Shown piece by piece: positions 1 through 12,786 of a DNA stretch of 64,000 nt (the first letter of the stretch is position 1; each line of letters opens with the position of its first letter). The position numbers and the translations under genes were made by a program. Below the pieces are notes generated by a model, which ran no database searches, was not told the origin of the DNA, and saw only the letters and a list, made by a program, of their open reading frames with translations. This DNA comes from Rhexocercosporidium sp. MPI-PUGE-AT-0058. Taxonomy: Eukaryota; Ascomycota; Leotiomycetes; Helotiales. The DNA is taken from the NCBI GenBank assembly GCA_020746875.1, contig JAGTJL010000022.1, positions 682,001 to 746,000 on the forward strand, written 5' to 3'.

Positions 1-501
1 GAATTCTCTTAGTGCCTCGCTTCTTGCTACCTCTCTTTATGTGGTCTCAGGATTCGTTTCCTCCACAAGGTCTTTAAGTGTGAAGGTTCTAGAGGAGCGG
101 TGTAAAGTAAATCGGAACTCCTTCTCATTTTGTTGTCCATTCCCAAGTGATTCGCTTTCCTAGTGGTTCACTTTCCAAGAAAGGACCGAAAGGTCCAGAA
201 GTTCATTTCGCATACAAAGCCTCGTATTCTTACTCCAGTAGGCTCAATCCCACGGAGAAAAGCGAGTAGGAGTTTTCATTGGATTTAAATCCTTGTTAGG
301 ACCCTCTACGCTCAGACTGGTTTTAAAGTGGATCGCGCGGATTATCATGTAGACACGGCTCATCTATTGTACAGTTCGAATTTTCAACATCCCCTTGGGC
401 TATAAAGTCTTCCCCCGCCCACTTCTTTTTGTATCATCAAACAATTTGTACTCACTTCAAACATCCTTCTTCAAGCCTTCACTTTGATTATAAAGCCAAT
501 C
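1..501. promoter_or_regulatory. Upstream region of the decayed secreted-protein gene
   Basis: I see no coding region here. The last 100 bp look like a fungal core promoter for the following gene: a TATAAA at 401-406, a pyrimidine-rich stretch just after it, and an ATG at 502. The promoter appears better preserved than the gene it serves. Confidence 0.4.
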
Positions 502-830
502 ATGCGTTTGTCAATCTATCTCCTCAGCTCTCGGCTTAGCCAACGCCGTGGTTGGGTTCGTCTGTTTCGGCAGGGATGATCCTACTTTCTGTGCGGGGGA
601 ACAAGCTGCGGAAGAGGAAAAACCGCAGCGAACATGTGCGATGCTGGATGCCAGTGGTGCGGGGACGATGAATTCCCAAAGGGCGTCCATACATCGTAGG
701 AAAGCCTATTTGTGTATTGTGGGTAAAGCTGATCCCAGATGTTTCCAATAGTGCCTGGGCCTGCCCTCGTGCAAGCGGATGCTGTATTGCTGGAGGAACC
801 GGGCCTAAGACGAAATGTGTAGGAGAGTAG
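502..830 (+). pseudogene. Frameshifted small cysteine-rich secreted protein gene
   Basis: A recognisable small secreted cysteine-rich protein can be followed across three reading frames. The ATG at 502 begins a hydrophobic signal-peptide-like stretch. After a shift near 530-545 the frame gives an Ala-Asn-Ala end of the signal peptide and a Cys-containing stretch (to about 630). Around 637-680 another frame gives CDAGCQWCGDDEFPKG. From about 672 a third frame gives a Cys-rich tail (with SGCCIAGGTG) ending in TAG at 828-830. No single splice pattern was found that joins these, so indel damage is the simplest reading; unrecognised short introns are the alternative. The promoter upstream still looks good. 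The family was not identified. It may once have been a host-interaction effector, which is inference from size, signal peptide and cysteine content only. Confidence 0.42.
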
Positions 831-3289
831 GTAAAACTCTTTGGGTAACCTAACTAGGGCTAACAAAAATTTAGTGGACCAAATTAAGTCTGCAAGGCCT
901 TAAAATTTACTTGAGCTCAGCATTGCTTCCGATTTTCAGATGTGATGCAGAGGTTGGAGACGTTCAAGTTGGTGGGATATGCTGCAGGCATTGGACTTTT
1001 ACATTCTTTTATGATTCGGTATTGCGGGTGATGGATTTTCTTCACTTCGAAGGACTCAACTACTCGTTCACGATTATTGATAGGCAATTAACAAAAGAAA
1101 TTGTGCTGCTTAAAAACTCTTGGTTCTATATTATTAATGTTTATAAGGCAGGAGCGCCGTATTCATAATTAAAGCACAAGCACGACATTCCCCCACACGA
1201 CACACAGCTCCGTGCCAAGCGCCCGCTTATATGATCATTCTCTGACAGAAACGTCAACAGATCTAAAGCTCTCATTTCTGAGGAGAGAATGGGTTGTAGT
1301 TCCAACAGTCTCGGTACCTTCCTAGGCTCCTCATCATCCTCATCCCCATCCACAACCTTCCTCCCTCTTTTTAAATCTTACCGCCCTCCTAGCCCTACAC
1401 AAACGCCCAACCTAAAAACCTCTCATCGCCAATTCCATCGTTCGTGTCTCCTCCCCTCCCCTCCCCCCATTCCTCTTTTACAAAATCCATCCCTGTCAAC
1501 TCCTATAAATCATCACCAAAATCATCACACACACACATATCGCTGTAGAAACTCCACGATTTAATGAGTTTTACACGCCTCATACGCTACGCGATCCACA
1601 CATTATCATCTACTGCGCCGATTCCCCGGACATGGATCTGAGGGCAGCTCATATTGGACATTCACAAACCCAGATAGGTGGAGGTGCTTCGACTGGCTCG
1701 CTTGACATATTGTTTCTTTGTTTCTTTCATTTATCCCTCTTTTGATTTTCGTATTCACTAATTCCGACCTTTCGCTTTCAATGCTTCGATTTCAGAATAC
1801 CAAGAAGGGCTACTAGGTTCGAGGGTCATAAATTGAAATCATTGCAGCTTCCGGTATAGCCCATCAAAAACACACATCCATCGCAGGATCTCGCCGAGTT
1901 GATCTCATACATCGACAGCCAATACATGCACCACATTCGCGACAACTTAGTCATAAAGATTGTCTTCTCCATCATCGTCGTTATCCAACAAGAACAAAGA
2001 TATTATGTTCTGCCTCTTGAAGAAAAAGAAAACTGTGTCCTCGCCCAAGTCTGTGCTTTGCCTGCACACAGCGTATCACTTTGCCCAGCCCAAGTTCAGC
2101 TTAGCTGCCTGCCTCTACCTGCCTCTGCCTAGACCTTATTATATTCATCTCAACCTGCCCACGCTTAGCTTATAAGAGATACTCAGCTTGCCTTAATAAA
2201 AAGAGTAACAGGCTAAGGCCAAGATAAGGTTTTAAGGTACTATTTTCGAAGGATTTAAAAGTAACTTTTAGGTAATAAAAGATATATAATATTATACCGT
2301 GTTAACGCTTAATTCATATAAGGTAATATATTCGTATAAATTACAAAAATAACTTTTAGATTTTAAGAAAGATAATGCCTCCCTTTTCTCCATTTTTTTT
2401 TATTTAAATTTGGCTAGCTGTAGCACACCTCCCTCCGCGTACTTTTTTTTATTTAATTATAATCAGTCTGCCTTAGCTTGGTTAAGTTTAAATTCATTCG
2501 CTTGCCTCAGCCTAAAGCCCCCCTGCTTTTACCTTCGCCCTTTAAGGGGGCTAGGTTGTTTGAGGCTGGGCGTTTTCTTACGCTGAGCTCTCTTGTACAA
2601 TCGACGAGGAGAAGCCTTTACTGGGAACTGAAATAGAATGTTGTAACCACTATATCACACCCCTGGCTAGACTCATAGACGACATCTTCATGTACCAAAT
2701 CGTCGGTCGGCAATCACTCGAGCCTTTTCACCTATGGATCATTGATATCTTTCCTCAAGTCATGGATGGCCAAGGGCTATGCATCCGGCTACGTGTTATA
2801 GAAAAGAGACTATTGAATGAGCTGTTTTGAAATGACAAACTCTACGGTTAGGTGGGATTGGGAGGATTATGAAGGCTGCATATGGTGAAGGTCTAATGAC
2901 AGTTCCGTTGGTGACTCTTTTTTGAACCCTTTCCAGTCGTTCCAAACAAGGTGTAGCAAAATTTGTTGCGATTGGAGAGCATTTTTAGCATTGCGTGGCC
3001 GGCACTGCTGCCTTGCATAGTATTAATTAATCGAACGAGTTAATCTTCCACGCTCTCTAGTATCGTTTCGTCTTGTGCCCTGAGTAGTGCTGACCGATCT
3101 TTTTGTTTACTCTCGGCTAGCAAAAAGGGCACGGGGTTTAGGCGGACTTAATGCAGCTGAGTGGCAGAGAGACTTCTTGACGTCAACATGTGCCCATGCT
3201 ATTGTTATTTATTTCTAGGATTCTGTAAATTCTCCCTCCTACATGTTCGATTCTTTGGCTTTGCTTCTTTGACAAACTGTCGATCAAAA
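831..3289. other. Intergenic; AT-rich patch at about 2190-2480
   Basis: No supported gene. Short open frames here are low-complexity (Ser/Pro-rich from a CT-rich stretch at 1290-1510) or shadows. The part at about 2190-2480 is strongly AT- and TpA-rich and may be a RIP-degraded repeat remnant. 3060-3289 is the upstream region of the dehydrogenase. Confidence 0.4.
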
Positions 3290-4036
3290 ATGTCTACTAA
3301 AACCATCGTTCTCGTCACGGGTGGCAATAACGGCATTGGCTTTGCTGCTTGCCAGCTTCTCGCTTCTCAGCCCAACTACCATTGTATCATGGCCAGTCGG
3401 TCTCTCGAGAAAGGAAAGAAAGCGATAGAATCGATCCAGTCTTCAAATCCGTCTCATTCAGTCTCTCTGGTTCAGCTGGACATCACCTCCGACGCATCCA
3501 TTACCGCCGCCGTAGAGGAAGTTAAAACCAAGCATGGTCATCTAGATGTTCTCATCAACAACGCCGGTATCTGCCCCGTGGATTTCTCTCGCTCAGTCCT
3601 CCGCGACTGTCTGGAGACAAATGCAATCTCACCAGCCATGGTAACCGATGCATTTGCCCCGCTGCTGTTGAAAGCAAGCAGCCCTCGCATCATCTACGTC
3701 TCTTCAGCACTGGGATCTATCCAAAAGCGTGGCGATCCGAAAGATCTTGCATATAGCGAGGCCTATAAAGCATATCGCATCAGCAAGGCAGCGTTGAATA
3801 TGATTGTGGCATGTGATGCTTGGGAGTACAGAGAAAGGGCAAAAGTGTTTGCTTTCTGTCCTGGCTATGTTATTACGGATTTGGCTGGGCTGAGGGAGGC
3901 GAAAGAGAAGGCGGGCGTTGCGAAGAGTCCGGATGGCAGTGCAAGGGGGTTGTTGGCTATTGCGGAGGGGAAGAGGGATGAGGAGAATGGGTTGTTTTTG
4001 CATGATGAGGGGGTTGGTAAACTGTATCCGTGGTGA
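3290..4036 (+). CDS. Short-chain dehydrogenase/reductase (classical SDR)
   Basis: This is an NAD(P)-dependent oxidoreductase with one Rossmann-fold domain; the substrate cannot be told from sequence. The 248-aa protein has the full classical SDR set: the dinucleotide motif TGGNNGIG at residues 10-17, NNAG at 90-93, the catalytic serine region YVSS at about 136-139, the YRISK catalytic pair (Tyr162, Lys166) and a CPGYV motif at 190-194. Length matches the family (about 250 aa) and no intron is needed. The open frame extends 43 codons upstream to 3161, but the ATG at 3290 has a good context (A at -3) and puts the nucleotide-binding motif at the usual distance from the N terminus, so it is preferred. 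There is no signal peptide, so it is probably cytosolic. It stands alone; neighbours give no pathway hint. Confidence 0.92.
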   Translation: MSTKTIVLVTGGNNGIGFAACQLLASQPNYHCIMASRSLEKGKKAIESIQSSNPSHSVSLVQLDITSDASITAAVEEVKTKHGHLDVLINNAGICPVDFSRSVLRDCLETNAISPAMVTDAFAPLLLKASSPRIIYVSSALGSIQKRGDPKDLAYSEAYKAYRISKAALNMIVACDAWEYRERAKVFAFCPGYVITDLAGLREAKEKAGVAKSPDGSARGLLAIAEGKRDEENGLFLHDEGVGKLYPW

Positions 4037-6376
4037 TATGTGGCAGGTAGCTTGTTATGGATATTCAATGGAATTGAAGTTGAGTCTTATGGATAAGGGT
4101 CTGAGTCATGTCTGATTTCATCGGAATTTTGCACATAGAAGTGGAATTAGAGGAGGATATGGATGTGATGTGATGTTTCGTTTCACAAGTTGCGCAGATG
4201 TGGCTCTGTCTCTGCCAAGGCGGAACTCGAGAACCCAAGCCTCGGCTTCGAGATGCCAACCTCGAATCCTCAATTCGTCGAATCTCCAGTCAGTAACACG
4301 GCCACGCCATGAATCGGACACCCGTTCACTCTCCTACCTTGGCAAGCTGCGACTATATTCTCTCCAAAAACGCCACTTGCGCGTGCGGTGTTGGGTACGA
4401 GGGCCCGAGAAGCCTGACATTCGGAGTACAGACGCCTTTCTCATCAGCACGAAGGCTGGGCGCAGAACACCCCTCATTTGAGAAATCCCGCACTCCTGCC
4501 CATCTATCTGCGAACGCCTCCGAATCATCGAACGCACCGCGGAGGACTCCTTTTGCTGTACTAACTGTACAGAGAGGCTGGCTGGGCATGAAGCTGGGAA
4601 GGAAGGGAGGGTTCCATGGGAGTTAAGGATTTGGTCAATCAGTCAATGAATGCCACAACCGAACTGCTGTAGGTGGAAGAGGACCTGCAATTAATGGATA
4701 CCTACGGATGGTTCTGTATCATATGCAGAGAGAAACTCGCAATTTCAGTTCCGGAGGGCTGTCCCCATTTCCACGGAGGCGAATCGTCTACGAGCGCTAC
4801 TTCAACTGCAGAATCAACACTATTGCGAGAAGAAACCACTATCAGATACTTTGCGAAGGTAGGGGAAAGAGGACAGGACCTTCGTGCGCGGAGGCAACAC
4901 CACACATATAGCCACTACATTTTGAGAAAGCAGAAGGTGGTGATGGGAGGAGGGCATAATATCTACAGTCCGCTGCGAATCCCAGCGAGGCCGAGGCTAT
5001 GGATGTCACAAACGGATCTGGGGGATGTGAGGTAAGACGAGAAGGACATGGCGTTCAACCATTTGCAAGCTGTCCTTGATGAACACCTAGGAGTCATTAC
5101 GATCTGCAATGAACATCTTGCGTCATGCATCATGCGCAGACGAAGAGACGTGCTGACTCCCATAGCTTCATAATCCATAGTAGACGAATATTGGCAGCTT
5201 CTGCCCGCTCCCAAAGAATGCCCGGGCACCTGCATTGGGAGCTTGTCAGAGCTCCAGATCTTTCGGATGAAGTTCTTGCATACTCAGCAGATGCTAAATT
5301 GAAACCTCTAGCGTATCATGAAGCTGATGGAGCTTCTAGCCCTACGCGATCGCCAGGAAGACAGCAAGGACAATCATTCGGCTTTTGCCCAAACTACATG
5401 CCGGGAGTTCCCTCACGAGGCAGGTGTGTAAGTTCGTACGTTTCCTGGCTTAAAGTCGATGGGATTACGAGTGCTTTTCGACATAGATGCTATGAAAAGG
5501 AGCCCTCCTCGCATCTTCATCTCCAGTGCAAGCCCGTTGGGGATCATTTGCTTGGGAGTTTCCAATGCTCGGGTAAACCAATCTAGCCTACTGAAGCCTG
5601 GGTGAGCGCCCAGAACAAGATTGAAGCTTCTAGAGGGGAAGAATTTGCTAGCAAATCATTGGGCCTTAAGCTTATGGAGCGGTCCTTGAGGCTATCTGAA
5701 CAATGGCTAGGCCTCTAAGGTAGTAGTTGTTCTTCTAGTCGTGGCGTCCACTCAAATACCAATTGATGTATCCTCCAAGCAAACAGCAGGTCTCGAAACC
5801 CATGGTGACCTTGATACACCATCAGATGCCCGTCGAAGGATCGTAGTTCGAGGCATGCGAAAGCTCGATCCAACTGTTTTTCACGCTATCTGTAAAACTT
5901 CTAGCCTGTCGTATCGTCGCATCTAGGTCACTTTTAGTTTTGTTTTCTTATTGCTCAATCATTACGCCTCGCCCATTAGTGGTGGCCTAGATCGCGTGCC
6001 ATTTTATCGCTCGAACTCATCCCCAACCTCTCTCTAACTCCAAGTGGGGTTAAACCATCCCCTCTTGCAATCCTGCATATCCCCACACAAGCCATCCTCG
6101 ATAAGATAAGATAATATCGGCCATTCCGTAGGATCTCGATCTCGGACTTGTTCTCGAATAGGTTAAAAAGTACCGTATCTTACATTTAGGGTTTGTTGAT
6201 TGGATCCAATGCTCGGTAAACCAATGGGAAATGATCTGGGGTGGATGCGCCAAGTGCTGCAAAACGAGGGCGGGGGAGTAGATCTGAGCTAGCCGTGCAG
6301 CTACAAATTGAGCTGAGCTTCCCGTCCGAAAACCCCAGAATTCTAGCAAGCCTTTTCGTGTGTGCATATTACAATC
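4037..6376. other. Intergenic with possible degenerate coding traces
   Basis: No complete gene is supported. One trace is at 4673-5035 (+), where a frame contains GWFCIICREKLA followed by a further Cys and His residues, reminiscent of a short zinc-binding segment. It does not extend into a recognisable domain, and neighbouring frames open and close quickly, so at best this is a decayed gene. 5950-6376 is the likely promoter of the permease. Confidence 0.25.
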
Positions 6377-8261
6377 ATGGATTTCAACAAGAGTGATCCA
6401 GTGATGTATGAGCAAAAGGGTAGAGATGATTCCCCCTTTCAACGCACTTCTTCAGATGAGGGGGATGTTGAAACTGTTGGCAACCTTCATCGTTCGTTGA
6501 ACAATCGGCAGGTTCAAGTAAGTTTTCGAAACTTTCCTCTTCTTTCCTCGGACAACTTGAGGCTTCTTTCTTTCAATCTTTTGGTACCATGTCTACAGCA
6601 CTGACACTCAGTACAGTGGATTGCTATCGGTGGTTCCATTGGAACAGCTCTCTTCGTCAGTATCGCCTGGGGATTGACAGCCGGCGGTCCTGGTTCTCTC
6701 TTCATCGCCTTCCTCTTCTACAGCTGTGTCATCGGCTCGATCAACAGTGGTATCGCTGAAATGACCGTCTTCATGCCCGTCTCTGGATCTTTCCTTCGTT
6801 ATGCAGGCGTCTGGGTCGACGAAGCCTTCGGATTCATGGCTGGCTGGAATTTCTTCTTATACGAAGCTATCCTCATACCTTTTGAGATATCGGCACTCTG
6901 TCTCGTTCTACAGTTCTGGAGGGACGACATACCTGTTTGGGCTGTCTGCTTAGGCTGCATTTTTCTCTACGGCCTCATCAATGCTTTCGCCGTTGGCTGG
7001 TATGGCGAAGCAGAGTTCTGGCTCTCCTCCGGCAAGGTCATCCTGATCTTGATCCTGTTCTCCTTCACTTTCATTACAATGGTTGGCGGCAACCCCAAAC
7101 ACGATGCTTATGGCTTCCGATATTGGAAAACACCTGGAGCCTTCGCGGAATCAGTTACAACTGGTTCGCTTGGCAAGTTTGAGGGCTTCTTGGGCTCCTT
7201 GTGGGTCGCTGCTTGGACAATTTGCGGTCCGGAGTACATTGCTATGATTTCTGCCGAGGCAGTCTATCCCCGTGTCACAATCAAGCAAGCGTTCAAGACA
7301 GTGTAGGTACATCTCTTCCATATCTGTGTCTTCTCACTAATGGCTTGCAGTTACTGGCGTTTTGGATTCTTTTTCATCCTTGGTGCTCTCTGCGTTGGCA
7401 TTTTGGTGCCATACAACGATAAGACGCTTCTCAATGTCCTCGATACTCAAGGTACATCTACCGGTGCAGCTTCACCATACATCATCGCTATGCAGAACCT
7501 GGGTGTTGGTGGTCTACCTCACCTAGTGAATGCATTGCTAGTTACCTCCATCTTCTCCGCCGGTAACACTTACTGCTATATGGCCACTCGTTCTCTGTAC
7601 AGTCTTTCTCTTCAAGGCCAAGCCCCTAAGATCCTCCGCCGCACTTCGAAGTCAGGAATCCCATGGTTGTGCTTCGCCATCACCATGATCTTCCCATTCC
7701 TCAGCTTCCTCCAGGTCAGCGCCAACTCGGCACAAGCTATCAAGTGGCTCATCAACTTGGTCACTGCCTCTCAAGTGTTGAACTATGTAATCATGGGCAC
7801 CACTTACCTCTTCTTCTTCCGTGCCCTGAAAGCTCAAGGCATTGATCGCAGAACTCTTCCTTACCGAGGTATGTACAGTACACTTCTCACTCTAAGACAT
7901 CTCGGCTAATTTGATTGCAGGCTGGTGCCAACCATACGTCAACATCTTTGGTCTGATCTTCGTCAGTATCATCGTCGTTGTACAAGGCTACTCCGTCTTC
8001 TTGCCAGGCAACTGGGACGTCGGTAACTTCTTCACATACTATACCATGATCTTCGTGTGCATGCTACTCTTCGGCTTTTGGAAGATCTTCAAGAAGACCA
8101 AGTTCGTGCGTCCAGAGGAAGCGGATCTCGTGTGGGAGAAGCCAGCCATTGATGCGTATGAGGCTGGTATTGACCCGCCTTTGGGCTTGTGGGAGGATAT
8201 CTGGGTTTCGACTCTTGAAGTGCTGCGGATTAGGAAGAGGAAGAGTGTGAACCAGGTGTGA
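6377..8261 (+). CDS. Amino acid permease (YAT/APC family), four exons
   Basis: This is a plasma-membrane amino-acid:proton symporter of the fungal YAT family (APC superfamily); substrate specificity is not predictable. Exons are 6377-6517, 6617-7302, 7351-7868 and 7921-8261. Introns of 99, 48 and 52 bp are all GT-AG, and the 48-bp intron has a CACTAA branch site. The 1686-nt coding length gives 561 aa, normal for the family. A hydrophilic N-terminal tail of about 45 residues precedes WIAIGGSIGTALF, the TM1 signature. Many hydrophobic segments follow, and the C-terminal tail has the KFVRPEEADLVWEKP stretch typical of fungal YAT permeases. The ATG at 6377 is the first in a clean frame that splices into the TM1 motif. 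No damage is visible, so it is probably functional. Confidence 0.93.
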
Positions 8262-11110
8262 GGATGTGATCTTGATGGGTAAGTGAGGTCTTGTGTGATT
8301 ATGCTGGTTGTGTTTGTTTGCGTGTGCATGCGTGTGATTGAGTGATTTGGAATGTACTTGAGGGTTGCCTGATGCGCCTGCCCTATGTAAACTGTCGTCG
8401 CCCTATGCGCGTTGATGATCAATGAATGACACCAGATTTATATGATTATGACTAAGCAACTACGTTCTACAGTATGCTTTTTGTTCGTGCTGACAGGTCA
8501 GCGGAGTCTCACTGCTGTTGCAAAGCAGGTGGGCAAGTAAAGTGGAAGTCATTGATCGTGCCCGCGTAGTTCCAACTGTGTTGTCTATCTGCTTCACAAA
8601 TCTGTGCGGCCTCAACGAGGCCCGTTGGAGGGTTGCAGCCTTGGACTGTACTCTATAAGCATGTTGGTGCCAGCATCCATTGGCCCACTTCCACAGTTTT
8701 CCCGTTTTGCGGTCTTGCCACATTGCTTTGCATTTCAAAGAGTTGGCTCAAATTCGAACAGCTTTTCATCCTCTATCTAGTGGATCTATATTCAATGATG
8801 CCAACCACAGCATTCTAGCTAACCTCAACATGGACAGACGTGTAAGAGATAATTTAGCGGCTGAGGATGTTCACAGCATCGTATCTCTCTTAGTACATGA
8901 TACCTTAATTTAAATTTCTAGATTGGCTGCTTTGAAAAATACCAAAAGGGTGTATCTGGTATGTCTTCTTAAGTATTCTGTACGCTCATATACGCCATGG
9001 GCTGCTGGCTCTTTTACCAGTGTCTTTCACAACCTTTAGAGTTCAGGTCTGGTCGCAAGAATGAAAGCATGACTTCGATACCTTGGCCAAGTCTTGCACC
9101 TCTTCCACTCTTCAGCTCAAATTCCCAAGCTTCCATCTAGAAGTAAATACCGTGGGAGGAAGCGACTTCCAACACCACACAACAAGAGAGGTCGCAAGTC
9201 GCATAGAGTGAGCCACAGGGGACTTGCTAGAGTTAGCAAATAACAGATCTATTAAATCTAAAGATATCATATATCTGAAGCTTACTAAATAATGAGGGAG
9301 ATATGAGGGAAAAGATGTATTAAATAGAATATATGTATGAGTTGTTCTTGTTATATAAGGTTCAAGTGTTGGTCTCTTATATGTAAGAAGAGTCGGCTCG
9401 GTCATGTGACAAAGAAACACCTAAAGTTCCTCCTACCACAGTACTAGCATATTCAAGGCAAGATTGTGCATGATCTAAGAATTTGGATATCAGTGAGGTG
9501 GTATTTCACGCTTCAGAAAACTTCTTCGGAATTCCGGGGGTGGGAAAGCTAATAATACTAATATCGTCAATCGTTGAGGGTTATGGTGCATGATCACAGA
9601 AGAAAATGAGATGAGTCTGAGGGTTGGGGCATGGCGGACTCCTCGAGTTTAATTTGATATTGGGTTTGCTTGGATTTCTGAAGTCACGGGACGGGGTGGA
9701 GGATCACTTGCGTGTCATACAAGCTGCAGATCCCTCCCTCATGCCCATACCCTGCAACGGAAAACGTGTAAAGATCACTGCCTCTCACTCTATTTTCCCT
9801 CGTTACGTGGTATATGTGGTGTGAACAAATGTTTTGTTACTTGCACGGCATATGTCGCAGCTGTTACCTGACGTACCTCTTCCGGTGCTCATTTTCTGCT
9901 GCCCATACATGTTAATGAGCATTGAGACTGACCAATAGACCTGTAGATATTCTTGGCTGGAATTTTGTGCTTTGAGAACAACGCAGGCTTGGCTTGGTTA
10001 AACTCCAACAAGCTGGTGATGAGGTGATGTTGGCTATTTTGGTCAATGCTTAAGGTCAGCTTCCCATCCTTTGACCAGGTCACCATCCCGGGAGCATGGA
10101 GAGTTTTTAGATAATAGCTCGTTAATATTAAAACAGGAATCATCCTCTTCGTCATCCTTATCGTCATCTTCAACAGCAGCAGCACCACCACCACCAGAGA
10201 CACTGCCTTCCCCAGAAGCAACACCAAAAGCCGTAAATCTACATGGTCCAATGTAATCAATGTGGTCTGAGGACAGTATTCAAGCTGCTTGGCTCAGTAG
10301 ACTCGAATAGTTAAGTTACAGCATCTGCTAAGATGAACAGTGCGGTGAGTAGGTAGGTTGCATCCCCGTAAACAGAGAAATTTGAACGCCAATAATCGCT
10401 AGCTGAGAAGGTTCCGTCACAGCAGTGAAGAAATATAGACTAGGAGAGATTATTATACATCCTTCATGCCACCAAAGGCTTTCATGACACGCAAGTTGAA
10501 GAGCAAGTCACCAGGATCCTGGTACCATTCCCGACACAAAGGATGGGGTTGGATCAGGAATGACAACTCACCGTATAAGACAGTACAGGAGTCCCTGTCC
10601 TTTGAAGTAAATCAATGTGGAAAAGAAAGATGGGATAGGTCTTTCTTATAGTCAAGATAAAAATTTCATAGGTGATTGAAAGTGGTTCAGAAGAACAGCT
10701 GCGACTGTGTGAAAGGTGAACGTGTTAGGCGGAGCTTCTATAAACTGCTAGGAAGAACCTGCGAAACATATTTATAATTCATGATTCAATGCTAGACAGC
10801 TCAAAGATAGATAGATGCGTGATGAATTAGGTGAATTCGGATGCTGGGCAACAGGAGGAGGAAAAACGCGAAGGATATCGATTCGCGCTAGCGCTGGGAG
10901 AGCCTTATTTACTTCCCGCCTCCTCAACGTGATCTTTCTCCCCCAACCCTCCCTCCTCATCTAATTTCTTAAAACCTAACCATAACCTCCTCTATCTCCA
11001 GAGGTCACTCTTCTGGAGCCTCCTTTTCTTTGCACTCTCCTGCTCCGCGCCTCGACAACAAGCCTTCTGACACCCCCAGAGATCGCTTCTCTGGGTTGAC
11101 ACGTCAAATA
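8262..11110. other. Intergenic, no supported gene
   Basis: About 2.8 kb with only short frames. The best is a 123-codon minus-strand frame at 9889-10260 over a Ser/Gly/Asp-coding low-complexity stretch, with a plausible tail but no recognisable family and no clear splice partners. 9240-9360 is locally AT-rich. Nothing else is seen. Confidence 0.3.
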
Positions 11111-12786
11111 ATGCCACCACGACCGTAGCGTCCAAGGCGTGCCCATGAGTCACCGAGGGAAACTCAATTCAATGCGGAATGTAAGTGTTCACCTTCTATT
11201 GACTTGCGGCAAAGATTGACAGGCTGCAGCACGGCAAGAGCGTGTGCAATTCCTCGAAATCCTTCGTGGAATGGTTGCAGAATATCCCAACCTCCAGATC
11301 CCCAAATACATTCCGCAAGATATCATTGATGCGGGTCAGCTTCCAGATGAGTGGCTCAAAGGCAAAGAATACCCTTACCGGTCATATGAGGAACTGCTCC
11401 CCGAAGTCAGAATCGACATTGAGAATCCCTTGGAGGGGCGTGCAAGATTCGCCGAGAGTTCAATTCACAGACCTCCGGCAAAGACAGACAACATGACCTT
11501 GCTAAAGAAATTTGCCACGGTACGATTCGTCATGAAAGGAGATCTGACTGATAGTGATTGCGTCAATATGTTGCCGCAGAATATACAGACACGGCGGGAC
11601 GACGCATCATTGTCTGAGTGGGCGAGATGCATCCAAAAAAGTAGGGGTGAGTCTGTCAACAAGATGGTACCCAGCATGGGAATGGCATTTCTGATGTAAG
11701 TTCAACTCTAGTCTTGGGTTCTCGGACACGACTGACACTGCATAGTTATGTCTTGGATCAGGAAGAGTTCTTGGAGGAGCCACTGTGCGCATTCGACACC
11801 CCGGCGGATCGAAACATACATTTTGAGAATCTTTCGCCGCAACCAGATTATCGTCCCAGCATACCTGCAAAGACTGATGCCAGCGCTCGACCTCCCATTC
11901 GTGTACAGCACCGCAATCTACCCAGATTCAACATGTCAACTTCGGAGAATTGATCTTAATGCAATGAAGCAGAGATTGAGAGTAAACTTCAACTACAAGG
12001 TCTGCTTGACGATGAACTTCCTCTTCGAGGGTATGATCAACTGGCCGGTCGCCGACTTGGATGCGAACTACGGCATACATCAGTCATGGGTAAGTTGAAT
12101 CTTCAAATGAGAATGTGCCGCCACTAACATTATTGCTAGGCCACTAACAAAATCCCATCAGCCATGAACAATCACAAGATCGATCAACATGGGGTGGATT
12201 TGGAGAACATCCCTGTCAGAGATGTTTCGCGATTCGCAAGAAGAATGTTCTGGCACCGTACTGCTACAGATCCTGCTCCTCCTCCTCAGCCGGATCCTGC
12301 TGCTCGCCCCAGTTTCGGAGTCCCCCATCAACATCGAACTGAGGACGCCCTGGAGTAGATCCAGGTCCATCCAACAGAGGAGAACCAGCACCTTTCCCAC
12401 CACTCGACCCAACTGCCGATGAATCGGATTCGGATGATGATGAGGAGTCCGAAAGGGAAGGATTCTCTGATCATGCGCCCGCAGTGCCAGCTGCTGAGGA
12501 CGATGACCGTATCCATGGTTCTGCGAAGAGATGTGGGCCACATCGCGATGATCATATGTACTCTGGCTCCCCCTCAAAGCGGCGTCGCTCTCGCAAATAC
12601 AGAGCTGATGATCCTGAAGATGATGACAGCGGAGATATGGGTGGAGATATGGGCGGATACTCCAAGTCGGCGGGTCTTGGTAATCGAGGTAGTAGCGGTA
12701 GCAGGGGTAGTAGAGGTAGCAGAGGTGGCAGAGGTGATAGAGGTGCTTGGGGTGGTAGAGGTACGGCATGTGGAAGTGACATTTGA
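11111..12786 (+). pseudogene. Broken gene: conserved-looking protein with acidic, basic and RG-rich tail
   Basis: The family is not recognised. Coding-quality sequence runs over about 1.7 kb but is interrupted. An ATG at 11111 is followed five codons later by an in-frame TAG, after which the same frame stays open to a splice donor at 11181 (acceptor 11229, or 11222 if translation instead starts at ATG 11145). The long exon then runs to 11695; introns at 11696-11745 and 12090-12139 are clean GT-AG. Between about 11825 and 11860 the coding frame shifts without splice sites, and it shifts again near 12310-12355. The C-terminal part (to the stop at 12786) has an acidic Asp/Glu/Ser stretch, a KRRRSRK nuclear-localisation-like motif and Arg-Gly-Ser repeats, suggesting a nuclear or RNA-associated protein. 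Three lesions point to a pseudogene, or to assembly errors if the protein proves intact elsewhere. Confidence 0.6.

Noticed and set aside
1289..1564. 91-codon Ser/Pro-rich plus frame
   Set aside because: Low-complexity CT-rich DNA; no family, signal peptide or splice structure.
5125..5586. 153-codon plus frame
   Set aside because: Longest frame in the 4-6 kb region but with no recognisable motif, no good start context and no splice partners; kept only as part of the intergenic description.
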